A stretch of DNA of 64,000 nt, from contig URCQ01000009.1 of the NCBI GenBank assembly GCA_900546435.1, positions 20,040-84,039 on the forward strand, read 5' to 3'. The translations under genes were made by a program, and so were the position numbers. Shown piece by piece: positions 45,766 through 54,452 of this stretch (position 1 is the stretch's first letter; every line of letters begins with the position of its first letter). The notes under the pieces were generated by a model. The model saw only the letters and a list, made by a program, of their open reading frames with translations, made no database searches and was not told where the DNA came from. Source of the DNA: an uncultured Pseudobutyrivibrio sp. GTDB lineage: Bacteria; Bacillota; Clostridia; Lachnospirales; Lachnospiraceae.

Positions 45766-46304
45766 TTGTATTAGTCATTGGTGGGAGTGCAAGTGGAAAA
45801 TCTGCTTATGCAGAAACACGTCTGCAGCAGATGCAGGCAGCAAAAAAATACTATATTGCTACCATGCAAGTGTGGGATTCTGAGGGAGAAAAACGCGTAC
45901 AAAAGCACCGCAATATGCGAAAAGACAAGGAATTTTTGACAATCGAAAAACAGCGTGATATCGCAGAGGTTGTGTTGGAGGATGCAGATGCCTGGCTGCT
46001 GGAATGTGTATCAAATCTGGTGGCAAATGAAATGTTTGATGAGCGAGGGTTTAAGGCAGCGGATGTTGTTATAAAAAAGATCGTAGGCGAGATGGATGCG
46101 CTGATGAAAAAAGGAAAGCATGGTGTGATTGTTACCAACAATATTTTTGAAGATGGAGCAGAATACGATGATACTATGCAGCAGTATCTGCATGCGCTGG
46201 GGCAGATCAACCAGGCGCTGGCGCAACAGGCGGATGAAGTGATTGAAGTGGTAGCAGGCATTCCTGTGGTCGTAAAAAAGAAGGATAGGAGTATGGACAT
46301 ATGA
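45762..46304 (+). CDS. cobU: Adenosylcobinamide kinase/guanylyltransferase (180 aa)
   Basis: The P-loop GGSASGKSAYAE and the guanylylated histidine region (VQKHRNMRK) are present, as is DAWLLECVSNLVANEMF. It phosphorylates adenosylcobinamide and transfers GMP from GTP. The NEVG motif of many CobU proteins is replaced by NNIFEDG, as in a clostridial subgroup. Overlaps cobT and cobS by 4 bp each. Confidence 0.93.
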   Translation: MIVLVIGGSASGKSAYAETRLQQMQAAKKYYIATMQVWDSEGEKRVQKHRNMRKDKEFLTIEKQRDIAEVVLEDADAWLLECVSNLVANEMFDERGFKAADVVIKKIVGEMDALMKKGKHGVIVTNNIFEDGAEYDDTMQQYLHALGQINQALAQQADEVIEVVAGIPVVVKKKDRSMDI

Positions 46305-47068
46305 AAAAGATAGCAAAAGCATGTAATGTGGCATTTTCTATGTATTCAAAGATTCCCATGCCGCGTTTTGAATGGGCATCGGAAGATATGCGTTATCATC
46401 TTTTCTTTTTTCCATGGATAGGTGCTGTGATCGGATTGCTGGAATGGGGCTGGTACTGTATGAGGGAGGCATTTTCCATTGGATCGGTTTTGTATCTTAC
46501 CATGGCAATCGCACTGCCAATTCTTGTGACCGGTGGATTCCATTTGGATGGATTTATGGATACGAAAGATGCGCAAAGCAGTTACCAGGCATGGGATAAA
46601 AAGCTTGATATTTTAAAAGATCCGCACATAGGGGCGTTTGCCGTGATCCATCTGGTGCTCTATCTGTTGTTAGCGTTTGGATTTTTATCCGTTATTGAGC
46701 AAAAAACGGCAATCGCAGCACTTTGTTTTAGTTTTTTTATGAGCAGATGTTTGAGTGGCTGGTCTGTTTTACATTTTCCGGCAGCAAAAAAAGAAGGCAG
46801 TCTGTATACCGAAGCAGATACATCAGATCGGCATAACGTATCAATCGGCCTGATTTTGCAGCTTGTGATTGCTGTGGGGGCTTCCGTGTATTGTACGAGA
46901 CAATATGGCTTTCTTGTCGCGGCAGCAAATCTTTTGATGTTTTTGTATTATTATAGGATGAGTAAGCGGACATTTGGTGGCATTACCGGTGATTTGGCAG
47001 GGTATTATGTCTGCATGGCAGAATTATGGTCTGTCATTGTTGTAGGGGTATATCTTGTGTTACAGTAA
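46301..47068 (+). CDS. cobS: Adenosylcobinamide-GDP ribazoletransferase (255 aa)
   Basis: A polytopic membrane enzyme that joins the lower ligand to cobinamide-GDP. Conserved: FSMYSKIPMP, LPILVTGGFHLDGFMDTKDA with metal-binding Asp residues, DILKDPHIGAFAV, and GGITGDLAGYYVCMAELW. Six or so helices. GAGTATGG region gives a weak ribosome site inside cobU, so translation is coupled. Confidence 0.95.
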   Translation: MKKIAKACNVAFSMYSKIPMPRFEWASEDMRYHLFFFPWIGAVIGLLEWGWYCMREAFSIGSVLYLTMAIALPILVTGGFHLDGFMDTKDAQSSYQAWDKKLDILKDPHIGAFAVIHLVLYLLLAFGFLSVIEQKTAIAALCFSFFMSRCLSGWSVLHFPAAKKEGSLYTEADTSDRHNVSIGLILQLVIAVGASVYCTRQYGFLVAAANLLMFLYYYRMSKRTFGGITGDLAGYYVCMAELWSVIVVGVYLVLQ

Positions 47069-47080
47069 AAGGAGAAATGG

Positions 47081-47485
47081 ATGAAAACGACAATGGAATT
47101 GATCCTTGGTGGCGCATCACAGGGAAAAGAAGCATATGCAAAAAAGAAATATAGTAAGGCACCTTTGTATGATGAAACAAATATAGATGCACTTTTAGAT
47201 GTGACCTGGGAGGATGAGATTCTATGGAATCATTTTCATCGGTGTGTGCGCTTATGGCAGCGGCAGGGAAAAACATTAGAACAGATGCAGCAGTATGTAG
47301 ATGTAGTCTGCGCGAAGACATCGCATCTGATTTTGATCAGCAATGAAGTGGGAAATGGTGTAGTGCCATTACAACAGGAGGATAGAGCATACCGGGATCT
47401 GGTCGGAGCACTTTTGATCCGCTATGCAAAGAAAGCAGAAAGGGTGGAAAGAATCATATGTCAGATACCACAGAAAATCAAATAG
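47081..47485 (+). CDS. Degenerate CobU-like protein (134 aa)
   Basis: AGGAG precedes the ATG. The short product has the shape of CobU but with a damaged P-loop (GGASQGKEAYA, Glu instead of Ser/Thr after Lys) and no guanylylated histidine region. It does keep the motif that the cobU product lacks (LILISNEVGNGVVPL and DRAYRDLVGAL). It may be an accessory subunit, or a paralogue with a changed role. It overlaps the next gene by 28 bp and belongs to the operon. Confidence 0.75.
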   Translation: MKTTMELILGGASQGKEAYAKKKYSKAPLYDETNIDALLDVTWEDEILWNHFHRCVRLWQRQGKTLEQMQQYVDVVCAKTSHLILISNEVGNGVVPLQQEDRAYRDLVGALLIRYAKKAERVERIICQIPQKIK

Positions 47486-48081
47486 AGATTGTGTTGATTC
47501 GTCATGGAAAAACAGAAGGTAACAAGCAAAAACAATATATTGGAAGAACGGACCAGCCCCTTTCTGAGGAAGGAAAAGCAGAAATCAGAAGCGGCAGCTA
47601 TCCAAGCGTTGAAAAAGTATATGCAAGTCCCATGCTTCGGACAAGACAGACAGCAGCATTGATTTACCCGGAACAGACGATAGAGCTGGTGGAGGGATTG
47701 CGCGAAATGGATTTTGGTGTGTTTGAAGGTAAATCGCATGCACAATTAAAACATAGACCATCGTATGTGCTGTGGATTGCAGCGAGAGGAAAGTTAAAAA
47801 TCCCGCAGGGTGAATCTATGAAAAAATTTAGCAAACGTACGCTCGATGGTTTTTTACAAGTGGTGCAAAACATGCAAAAAGAGGGTATAAAAAAAGCTGC
47901 TGTTGTTGCACATGGTGGCACGATTATGGCAATCACATCCCAGCTGACCGGAGATGATTATTACAGTCATATGGTAAATAATGGAGGCGGTTATCGTATG
48001 TATATGGATGCTGACGGGAAGCTGATTTCGATGCAGCCACTTTTGGGGAAAGACAATGAGATGCAGGAGAGACCATCGTGA
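47458..48081 (+). CDS. cobC: Histidine phosphatase, probable alpha-ribazole phosphatase (207 aa)
   Basis: The phosphohistidine motif LIRHGKTEGN and the second histidine AVVAHGGTIMAI identify the branch-2-like phosphoglycerate mutase superfamily. Its place among cob genes suggests CobC, which removes phosphate from alpha-ribazole-5'-phosphate or from adenosylcobalamin phosphate. LREMDFGVFEGKSHAQL is typical of the family. Function is supported mainly by context. Confidence 0.85.
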   Translation: MSDTTENQIEIVLIRHGKTEGNKQKQYIGRTDQPLSEEGKAEIRSGSYPSVEKVYASPMLRTRQTAALIYPEQTIELVEGLREMDFGVFEGKSHAQLKHRPSYVLWIAARGKLKIPQGESMKKFSKRTLDGFLQVVQNMQKEGIKKAAVVAHGGTIMAITSQLTGDDYYSHMVNNGGGYRMYMDADGKLISMQPLLGKDNEMQERPS

Positions 48082-49058
48082 TGTACCATATGATTGCTTT
48101 TGTCGGTGGATTTTTATTAGATCTGCTTTTGGGAGATCCTTATACATTTCCACATCCCGTGCGTCTGATCGGGCGTTTTATCGCTGTCTTGGAAAACCAT
48201 TTTCTTGGTGAAAAAGGAAACGAAAAGGAAGTACCTGCGGATAAGAAACGTGCTTATGGATGCAGCGTTGTATTATTGGTATGCCTTGTAACCTTTTGCG
48301 TGACTACAGGTGTTCTGGCGGGCGCATATTGGCTCCATCCAATGTTTGGATGCGTGGTAGAACTTTTGATGACCTATCAGGCCTTAGCACTTTGTTGTTT
48401 ATGTAAGGAAAGTAAAAAAGTGTATCGCTGCCTGAAAAGGGGGACATTGGAAGATGCCAGATATGCAGTGTCTATGATTGTGGGAAGGGATACAAACGAG
48501 CTCAGTGATATAGGTGTTGCAAAAGCTGCTATTGAAACCGTGGCTGAAAATACATCGGATGGAGAGATTGCCCCGCTTTTATATCTGGCGCTTGGTGGTC
48601 CGGTTCTTGGGTTTACCTATAAAGCAATCAACACGATGGATTCCATGATCGGCTATAAGAATGAGCGTTATCTTGATTTTGGAAGATGTGCGGCAAAACT
48701 GGATGATGTTGTGAATTATATTCCAGCGCGTATCAGTGCATATTGTCTTTGGGTTGCTGCAGCGCTTATGGGAAAAAATTATAATGCACGCAGGGCGTGG
48801 CGTATTTATAAAAGAGATCGTGATCAGCACGCCAGTCCCAATGCAGCACAGACAGAGGCAATGTGCGCAGGAGCGCTTGGAATTCGCCTTGCTGGAGATG
48901 CAAGCTACTTTGGTAAAGTTGTTCAAAAACCATATTTAGGGGATGATACACGTCCTATTGTTTATGAAGATATTTTGCACATGAATCGTTTGGCATATGG
49001 AGCAGCTATCTTTTGCCTGCTGGTATGTGTCACAATCATGGCAGTTATGATGATATAG
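48081..49058 (+). CDS. cbiB: Adenosylcobinamide-phosphate synthase (325 aa)
   Basis: AGGAG (48065-48069) suits ATG 48081 or GTG 48078. This membrane protein attaches aminopropanol phosphate to cobyrate. Conserved: LLDLLLGDPYTFPHPVRLIG, ARYAVSMIVGRDTNEL, ETVAENTSDGEIAPLLYLAL, YKAINTMDSMIGYKNERYLD and SPNAAQTEAMCAGALGIRLA. Four or five helices. Confidence 0.96.
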   Translation: MYHMIAFVGGFLLDLLLGDPYTFPHPVRLIGRFIAVLENHFLGEKGNEKEVPADKKRAYGCSVVLLVCLVTFCVTTGVLAGAYWLHPMFGCVVELLMTYQALALCCLCKESKKVYRCLKRGTLEDARYAVSMIVGRDTNELSDIGVAKAAIETVAENTSDGEIAPLLYLALGGPVLGFTYKAINTMDSMIGYKNERYLDFGRCAAKLDDVVNYIPARISAYCLWVAAALMGKNYNARRAWRIYKRDRDQHASPNAAQTEAMCAGALGIRLAGDASYFGKVVQKPYLGDDTRPIVYEDILHMNRLAYGAAIFCLLVCVTIMAVMMI

Positions 49059-49072
49059 AAAAGGAAAACAGC

Positions 49073-50137
49073 ATGCACGGAGGAGACCGTTATCGTAATG
49101 AAGTGAATATAGATTTCTCCATCAATGTGAATCCGTCAGGTATTGCGCCAAAGATACAACAGGCAATGCAGGAAGCACTTGTTTGGGCGGACGTTTATCC
49201 GGATGAGCAGTGTGAAGCATTGCGTGAGGCAATGGCAAAGCAATATGCATGTGAGAAAGCAACCATACTTTGTGGGAATGGAGCATCGGAGCTGTTGCTT
49301 GGGTTTGTGCGTGCGTATGCTCCCAAAAGAGCAGTTGTCATTGCTCCTGGATTTTCGGGGTATTTGCACGCGCTTCACAGTATCTCCTGTGAAATCTGTT
49401 ATTTTTATGCAAAAGAGGAACAGGCATTTTTGTTGGATGATACGTTGCTATCATTTCTCGAAGAAAAGCAGCCGGAGCTTGTTATTTTAACCAATCCCAA
49501 CAATCCGAATGGCGCACTGGCGTCGCTTAATTATTTAAAAAAAGTCAGTCGTTGCTGCGCCAATATAGGAGCAAGACTCTTAGTGGATGAATGCTTTATT
49601 GCACTGACGAAAGAAGGGGATGGCGCATCCTTTTTGCAGGAGAGTAAGCAGTGGAACCATGTATTTATTCTGCAGGCGCTGACAAAAAGCATGGCAATTC
49701 CAGGTGTGCGTTTAGGTTATCTTTTTTGCCCGGCAGCAAAAGATGCTGCAAGAATCAAAAAGCAGCTGAGTGAATGGAATGTATCTGTGATCGCTCAAAA
49801 AGCAGGGATTGCGGCAATGCAGCTTTTGGAAAAAAAGACATATCTGGAAAAGACAAGAACATTATTAGAAGCAGAGGCCATATTTTTGCGTGAGGGATTG
49901 CAGAAAATGGGATGCAAGGTGTATCCGAGTCATGCAAATTATCTGCTGTTTTATGAAAAGACGATTCCCTGGCAGAAACGATTGTTACAACAGCAGATTT
50001 TGATACGGGACTGCAGTGATTATGAAGGGCTGACAACAGGATTTTATCGCATAGCCATTCGTACGCATGCAGAGAATGAGGCATTGCTGCTGGCAATGCA
50101 AAAATGTCAGGTAGAGGAAAGAAATGAAAGAAATTGA
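49073..50137 (+). CDS. cobD: L-threonine-O-3-phosphate decarboxylase (354 aa)
   Basis: ATG 49073 (MHGGDRYRNEVNIDFSINVN) with AAGGA upstream is typical of CobD; the longer frame lies inside cbiB. It is a PLP enzyme of the aminotransferase fold that supplies aminopropanol phosphate for CbiB. ILTNPNNPNGAL, LVDECFIALT and the PLP lysine segment QALTKSMAIPGVRLGY are present. Its close link with cbiB distinguishes it from histidinol-phosphate aminotransferase. Confidence 0.92.
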   Translation: MHGGDRYRNEVNIDFSINVNPSGIAPKIQQAMQEALVWADVYPDEQCEALREAMAKQYACEKATILCGNGASELLLGFVRAYAPKRAVVIAPGFSGYLHALHSISCEICYFYAKEEQAFLLDDTLLSFLEEKQPELVILTNPNNPNGALASLNYLKKVSRCCANIGARLLVDECFIALTKEGDGASFLQESKQWNHVFILQALTKSMAIPGVRLGYLFCPAAKDAARIKKQLSEWNVSVIAQKAGIAAMQLLEKKTYLEKTRTLLEAEAIFLREGLQKMGCKVYPSHANYLLFYEKTIPWQKRLLQQQILIRDCSDYEGLTTGFYRIAIRTHAENEALLLAMQKCQVEERNERN

Positions 50138-50771
50138 AATGATTCTTCCGCAGGATATTGAAAAGCGGAGTTTTGAAATAATCGAAGCAGAATTGCAGCA
50201 AATGAATATTGTCTTACCACAGGAGCAGGAAGCAATTACGAAACGTGTGATTCATACAAGTGCGGATTTTAGTTATGCAGAAACAATGACGTATGCGGAG
50301 GGAGCTATTTCACATGCGATTGCATTGCTGCGCGGCGGGGCACATATTGTGACAGATACGAATATGGCAAAGGCAGGGATCAATAAAAAGACGTTGGCGC
50401 GTTTTGGTGGAGAAGTACACTGCTTTATGGCAGACGAAGCAGTGGCACAGGAGGCGAAGAAACGCGGTGTTACACGCGCAGTAGTAAGTATGGAGCACGC
50501 AAGCCATTTGCCTGGGCATGTAATTTTTGCAATAGGAAATGCACCTACAGCGCTGATTGCACTTCATGACATGATGGAACAGGGGGTGTTCACCCCGGAA
50601 TTTGTGATTGGTGTTCCTGTGGGATTTGTGAATGTAGAAGCTGCAAAAGAACTGTTTTTGGATAGTAAAGTGCCATATATTATTAATCGTGGACGCAAAG
50701 GCGGCAGTAATATTGCAGCAGCTATATGCAATGCACTGCTGTATCAGGCAAGTAATAATCAAAGAGATTAG
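50124..50771 (+). CDS. cbiC: Cobalt-precorrin-8 methylmutase (215 aa)
   Basis: It moves a methyl group from C11 to C12 to give cobyrinic acid. IEKRSFEIIEAEL-type start (DIEKRSFEIIEAEL), the catalytic histidine region RVIHTSADFSYAE, GAHIVTDTNMAKAGIN, and GVPVGFVNVEAAKE with NRGRKGGSNIAAAICNAL are conserved. GAGGAAAG precedes the ATG; the gene overlaps cobD by 14 bp. Confidence 0.96.
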   Translation: MKEIEMILPQDIEKRSFEIIEAELQQMNIVLPQEQEAITKRVIHTSADFSYAETMTYAEGAISHAIALLRGGAHIVTDTNMAKAGINKKTLARFGGEVHCFMADEAVAQEAKKRGVTRAVVSMEHASHLPGHVIFAIGNAPTALIALHDMMEQGVFTPEFVIGVPVGFVNVEAAKELFLDSKVPYIINRGRKGGSNIAAAICNALLYQASNNQRD

Positions 50772-50787
50772 TGGAGAAGAAAGACAT

Positions 50788-51909
50788 TTGGAAGAAAAGT
50801 TACGAAATGGTTTTACAACAGGAAGTTGTGCGGCAGCTGCAGCAAAAGCAGCGTGTTATATGTTGTTGACGGGGAAAAACAAAGAATCTATTACGATTAC
50901 TACTCCAAAAGGTATTTTGTTTCAGCCGAAGGTACAGGATATTGAACGAAAAGAGCAGTGGGTACGTTGTGCGGTTTTAAAAGATGGTGGAGATGATCCG
51001 GATATTACGAGTGGTGCACATATTGTAGCAGAAGTCTCCTTTCTGAAAGAACAACAGGAAGATGAGCTGCGTATTCTGATTGACGGTGGAGAAGGTGTTG
51101 GGCGTGTGACAAAGCCAGGTCTGGATCAGCCAGTAGGAAACGCGGCAATCAATCATGTGCCGCGGGAAATGATTACAAGAGAAGTTAAGGAAGTCTGTGA
51201 GGTGTGTGATTACCACGGTGCGCTGCAGGTGATGATTCGTGTTCCCGAGGGGGAAAAGCTGGCAAAATCAACCTTTAATCCAAGACTTGGTATTGTCGGT
51301 GGAATATCCATTTTAGGGACAAGTGGGATTGTTGAGCCAATGAGTGCACAGGCTCTCAAGGATACGATTGCGGTTGAATTGCGGCAGAAAAAGGCATTAG
51401 GCGAACATGCAGTTGCTGTTTCTCCGGGAAATTATGGATTGGATTTTATGTGGCGTACGTATGGCTATGATTTGGATCGCAGTGTAAAATGTTCCAACTT
51501 TATTGGCGATACGATTGATATGGTTCGAACCTGCGGGTTTCGCGCGATGCTTTTGACAGGCCATGTGGGAAAAATGATCAAGCTTTCTGGTGGAATTATG
51601 AATACGCATTCGAAAGAAGGCGATTGCCGTATGGAGCTTTTGGCAGCGGCGGCTCTGTATGCAGGGTGTGATGCGACAGTGGCAAGAAATCTATTAGAGG
51701 CAGTTACGACAGAAGAGGGCGTTCGGATCTTATGTGAGGCAGATTGTCTGCAGCAGGTAATGGATCGCGTGATGGAACGTATCCTATTTTATCTGCGAAA
51801 GCGCGCAGGTGAAAATCTTCAGATCGAATGTATGATGTATGCAACCGAATACGGCCTATTGGCGCAAAGTGAAGGCGCGGAAGCGTTGTTGCAGGAGTTG
51901 AAAGGATAG
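50788..51909 (+). CDS. cbiD: Cobalt-precorrin-5B C1-methyltransferase (373 aa)
   Basis: The likely start is TTG 50788 behind GGAGAAG, because the conserved N-terminus LRNGFTTGSCAAAAAKAA begins five codons later; no ATG is near, and the open frame upstream lies inside cbiC. Motifs KDGGDDPDITSGAHI, VGRVTKPGLDQPVGNAAIN and GISILGTSGIVEPMS confirm CbiD. A TTG start in a densely coupled operon may lower its output. Confidence 0.94.
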   Translation: MEEKLRNGFTTGSCAAAAAKAACYMLLTGKNKESITITTPKGILFQPKVQDIERKEQWVRCAVLKDGGDDPDITSGAHIVAEVSFLKEQQEDELRILIDGGEGVGRVTKPGLDQPVGNAAINHVPREMITREVKEVCEVCDYHGALQVMIRVPEGEKLAKSTFNPRLGIVGGISILGTSGIVEPMSAQALKDTIAVELRQKKALGEHAVAVSPGNYGLDFMWRTYGYDLDRSVKCSNFIGDTIDMVRTCGFRAMLLTGHVGKMIKLSGGIMNTHSKEGDCRMELLAAAALYAGCDATVARNLLEAVTTEEGVRILCEADCLQQVMDRVMERILFYLRKRAGENLQIECMMYATEYGLLAQSEGAEALLQELKG

Positions 51910-51917
51910 GTAAAACA

Positions 51918-52670
51918 ATGGTTTATTTTGTTGGCGCAGGGTGTGGTGCACCGGATTTGATTACAGTGCGTGGAAAAAATTTACTGGAAAAGGCAGATGT
52001 TATTATTTATGCCGGTTCCCTTGTGAATCCGGAACTTTTATCCTATGCAAAGAAAGAGGCAAAGATTTATAACAGTGCATATATGACATTAGAAGAAGTG
52101 ATGGCGGTCATGGAAGAAGAAAAAGATGCACTGATTGTTCGTTTGCATACAGGAGAACCAAGCATTTACGGGGCTGTGCGGGAACAGATGGATTTGCTTG
52201 AGGAAAAGGGAATTGCGTATGAATCCTGTCCGGGCGTGAGTGCATGTTTTGGCGCCGCAGCTGGATTAAATCTGGAGTTTACCCTGCCACAGATTTCACA
52301 AACGCTCATTATTACAAGACAGGAAGGAAGGACAAAAGTCCCACCGAAAGAAAAAATTGAGAGCTTAGCAGCACATCAGGCGAGTATGGCCATTTATCTG
52401 AGTGCAGGAATGCTTGATGAGTTACGAAAAAATCTGATGGCGGGAGGTTATGATGCGCATACACCGGCAGCGCTTGTTTATAAAGCAACCTGGCAGGATG
52501 AACAGGCATTTGTCTGTACTGTGGACACATTACCTCAGGTTGCAAAGGAACATGGCATTACAAAGACTGCGATTGTTTTAGTGGGTGATGTGATTGCACA
52601 CAGTCATTATGAGAGATCACGTCTGTACGCACCAGATTTTGAGACGGAGTTTCGGAGGAAACAGGTATGA
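51918..52670 (+). CDS. cbiF: Cobalt-precorrin-4 C11-methyltransferase (250 aa)
   Basis: A SAM-dependent tetrapyrrole methylase. The start VYFVGAGCGAPDLITVRGKN and the conserved YAGSLVNPELL, VRLHTGEPSIYGAVREQMD and PGVSACFGAAAGLNLEFTLP are those of CbiF/CobM. Length normal. It overlaps cbiG by 4 bp. Confidence 0.96.
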   Translation: MVYFVGAGCGAPDLITVRGKNLLEKADVIIYAGSLVNPELLSYAKKEAKIYNSAYMTLEEVMAVMEEEKDALIVRLHTGEPSIYGAVREQMDLLEEKGIAYESCPGVSACFGAAAGLNLEFTLPQISQTLIITRQEGRTKVPPKEKIESLAAHQASMAIYLSAGMLDELRKNLMAGGYDAHTPAALVYKATWQDEQAFVCTVDTLPQVAKEHGITKTAIVLVGDVIAHSHYERSRLYAPDFETEFRRKQV

Positions 52671-53698
52671 CAATCGTAGGTGTGATGACGTTTTCAAAAC
52701 AGGGGAAAAAAACAGCAGAGCGTTTGTTTGCCACATGGCAGGATGCTATACCGCTATATTACATTAACGACACACCAAAAGAAGCCTGGATAGCAATGGC
52801 TTTTTCTTACCACATGCCAATTTTGTTTGTTGGCGCAGTGGGGATTGCAGTACGCTTGATTGCACCATGCATCAAGGATAAATTGCAGGACAGTCCGGTT
52901 ATTGTGATGGATGAAAGGGGAGCGCATGTGATTCCTATTTTGTCCGGACATGTGGGAGGCGCAAATGCAATGGCAGTACAGATGGCAAAGCAGCTCGGTG
53001 CAGAAGCTGTGCTTACAACAGCAACAGACGTAGAGGGTGTTTTTGCGGTAGATGTTTTTGCCAGAAAAAATGGGTTTTGCGTTTGGAATCGGGATGGGAT
53101 TCGTGTGATTTCACAGAAAATGCTGGAGAAGGAAACAGTGCGTGTTGCAATCGAAAAAGAGGTTACATTTTCATTAACGGATATGCCAAAAAACTTCTTT
53201 CTGGTTGAAAACGAAGAAAAAGCAGATCTTTGGATTGGTACAAAACCAAGAGGAGAGGAGACAGCCTTACAATTGATTTTTCAGCCGTATGTGCTGGGAA
53301 TGGGATGCAAAAAAGGGAAAGATTTTACAGAATTACAGCCATTTGTGGATGCCATAATCAAAGAAAGAAAGATAAAAATGAGCGAAGTGTATGCTATGGC
53401 AAGCATCGATATAAAGCGCAAAGAATGGGGACTATTGTACCTGTCATGTTTTTATCATTTGCCGTTTTTTACTTATACAGCGGAACAATTGCAGGCTGTG
53501 TCGGGCAGTTTTTCTGAATCTGGCTTTGTTGCACAGGTCACAGGCGTACCTAATGTATGTGAAAGAGCGTCGATGGCTGCAGCAGGAGAAGATGCAGAAC
53601 TTGTGATGAAAAAACAGGCAAAAGATGGCATGACGATTGCAATAGCAAAAAGAAAACCTCAAATTATGGATTGGAGCACGGATGTGCATAGGGCTTAG
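52667..53698 (+). CDS. cbiG: Cobalt-precorrin-5A hydrolase (343 aa)
   Basis: CbiG opens the delta-lactone and releases acetaldehyde. The N-terminal domain has VGAVGIAVRLIAP, VIVMDERGAHVIPILSGHVG and GANAMAVQMAKQLGAEAVLT; the C-terminal domain (about 220-343) has GMGCKKGK and SGSFSESGFVAQVTGVPNVC. Domain order is standard. Confidence 0.95.
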   Translation: MTIVGVMTFSKQGKKTAERLFATWQDAIPLYYINDTPKEAWIAMAFSYHMPILFVGAVGIAVRLIAPCIKDKLQDSPVIVMDERGAHVIPILSGHVGGANAMAVQMAKQLGAEAVLTTATDVEGVFAVDVFARKNGFCVWNRDGIRVISQKMLEKETVRVAIEKEVTFSLTDMPKNFFLVENEEKADLWIGTKPRGEETALQLIFQPYVLGMGCKKGKDFTELQPFVDAIIKERKIKMSEVYAMASIDIKRKEWGLLYLSCFYHLPFFTYTAEQLQAVSGSFSESGFVAQVTGVPNVCERASMAAAGEDAELVMKKQAKDGMTIAIAKRKPQIMDWSTDVHRA

Positions 53699-53714
53699 GT
53701 GAGAGGATAATAGA

Positions 53715-54452
53715 ATGACTGACAAAAAGATATATATCATCGGAATGGGACCGGGAAATATAGATGGTATGAGTGGAGAAGCGAAAAAAGCATTGCAGCA
53801 ATGTGATATTATTGTAGGATATACCGTTTATGTAGATTTACTTCGTCCGTATTTTCCAGAGAAAGAATTTGCGACAACGCCAATGCGAAAGGAAATAGAG
53901 CGATGCGAACTTTGTTATGCCTATGCAATGGAAGGTAAAGTGGTGGCTATGGTTTGCAGTGGAGACGCAGGTGTTTATGGAATGGCAGCGCCGCTGTACG
54001 AGATGGAAGAACGATATCCGGAAGTGGTATTAGAAGTGATATCTGGTGTGACAGCAGCCAATAGTGGCGCAGCCATACTTGGCGCACCACTCAATCATGA
54101 TTATTGCGTAGTCAGTTTAAGTGATCTTTTGACACCGTGGGATAAAATCGAAGCTCGCCTGCGCGCAGCGATTCAAGGGGATTTTGTCCTTGTTCTCTAT
54201 AATCCTTCGAGTCATAAGAGAAAAGATTATTTACAGCGCGCATGTGATATTTTAATGGATGCCGGTGCAAAACCGACACGTGCTTGTGGCTATGTAGAAA
54301 ACATAGGAAGAGATGGCTGCAATCATGATGTTTGTACATTACAGGAGTTACGTGAGCGCGAAGTAAATATGTTTACTACCGTTTTTATTGGAAATGAGAA
54401 AACGATGATACAAAAGGATAAATTAATCACGCCAAGAGGGTATGCAGTATGA
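53715..54452 (+). CDS. cbiH: Cobalt-precorrin-3 C17-methyltransferase (245 aa)
   Basis: A tetrapyrrole methylase of the CbiH/CobJ type, which methylates C17 and contracts the ring. IYIIGMGPGNIDGMSGEAKK, VVAMVCSGDAGVYGMAAPLY, and APLNHDYCVVSLSDLLTPWD are diagnostic; LVLYNPSSHKRKDYL follows. GAGAGGATA precedes the ATG. Overlaps the next gene by 4 bp. Confidence 0.96.
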   Translation: MTDKKIYIIGMGPGNIDGMSGEAKKALQQCDIIVGYTVYVDLLRPYFPEKEFATTPMRKEIERCELCYAYAMEGKVVAMVCSGDAGVYGMAAPLYEMEERYPEVVLEVISGVTAANSGAAILGAPLNHDYCVVSLSDLLTPWDKIEARLRAAIQGDFVLVLYNPSSHKRKDYLQRACDILMDAGAKPTRACGYVENIGRDGCNHDVCTLQELREREVNMFTTVFIGNEKTMIQKDKLITPRGYAV

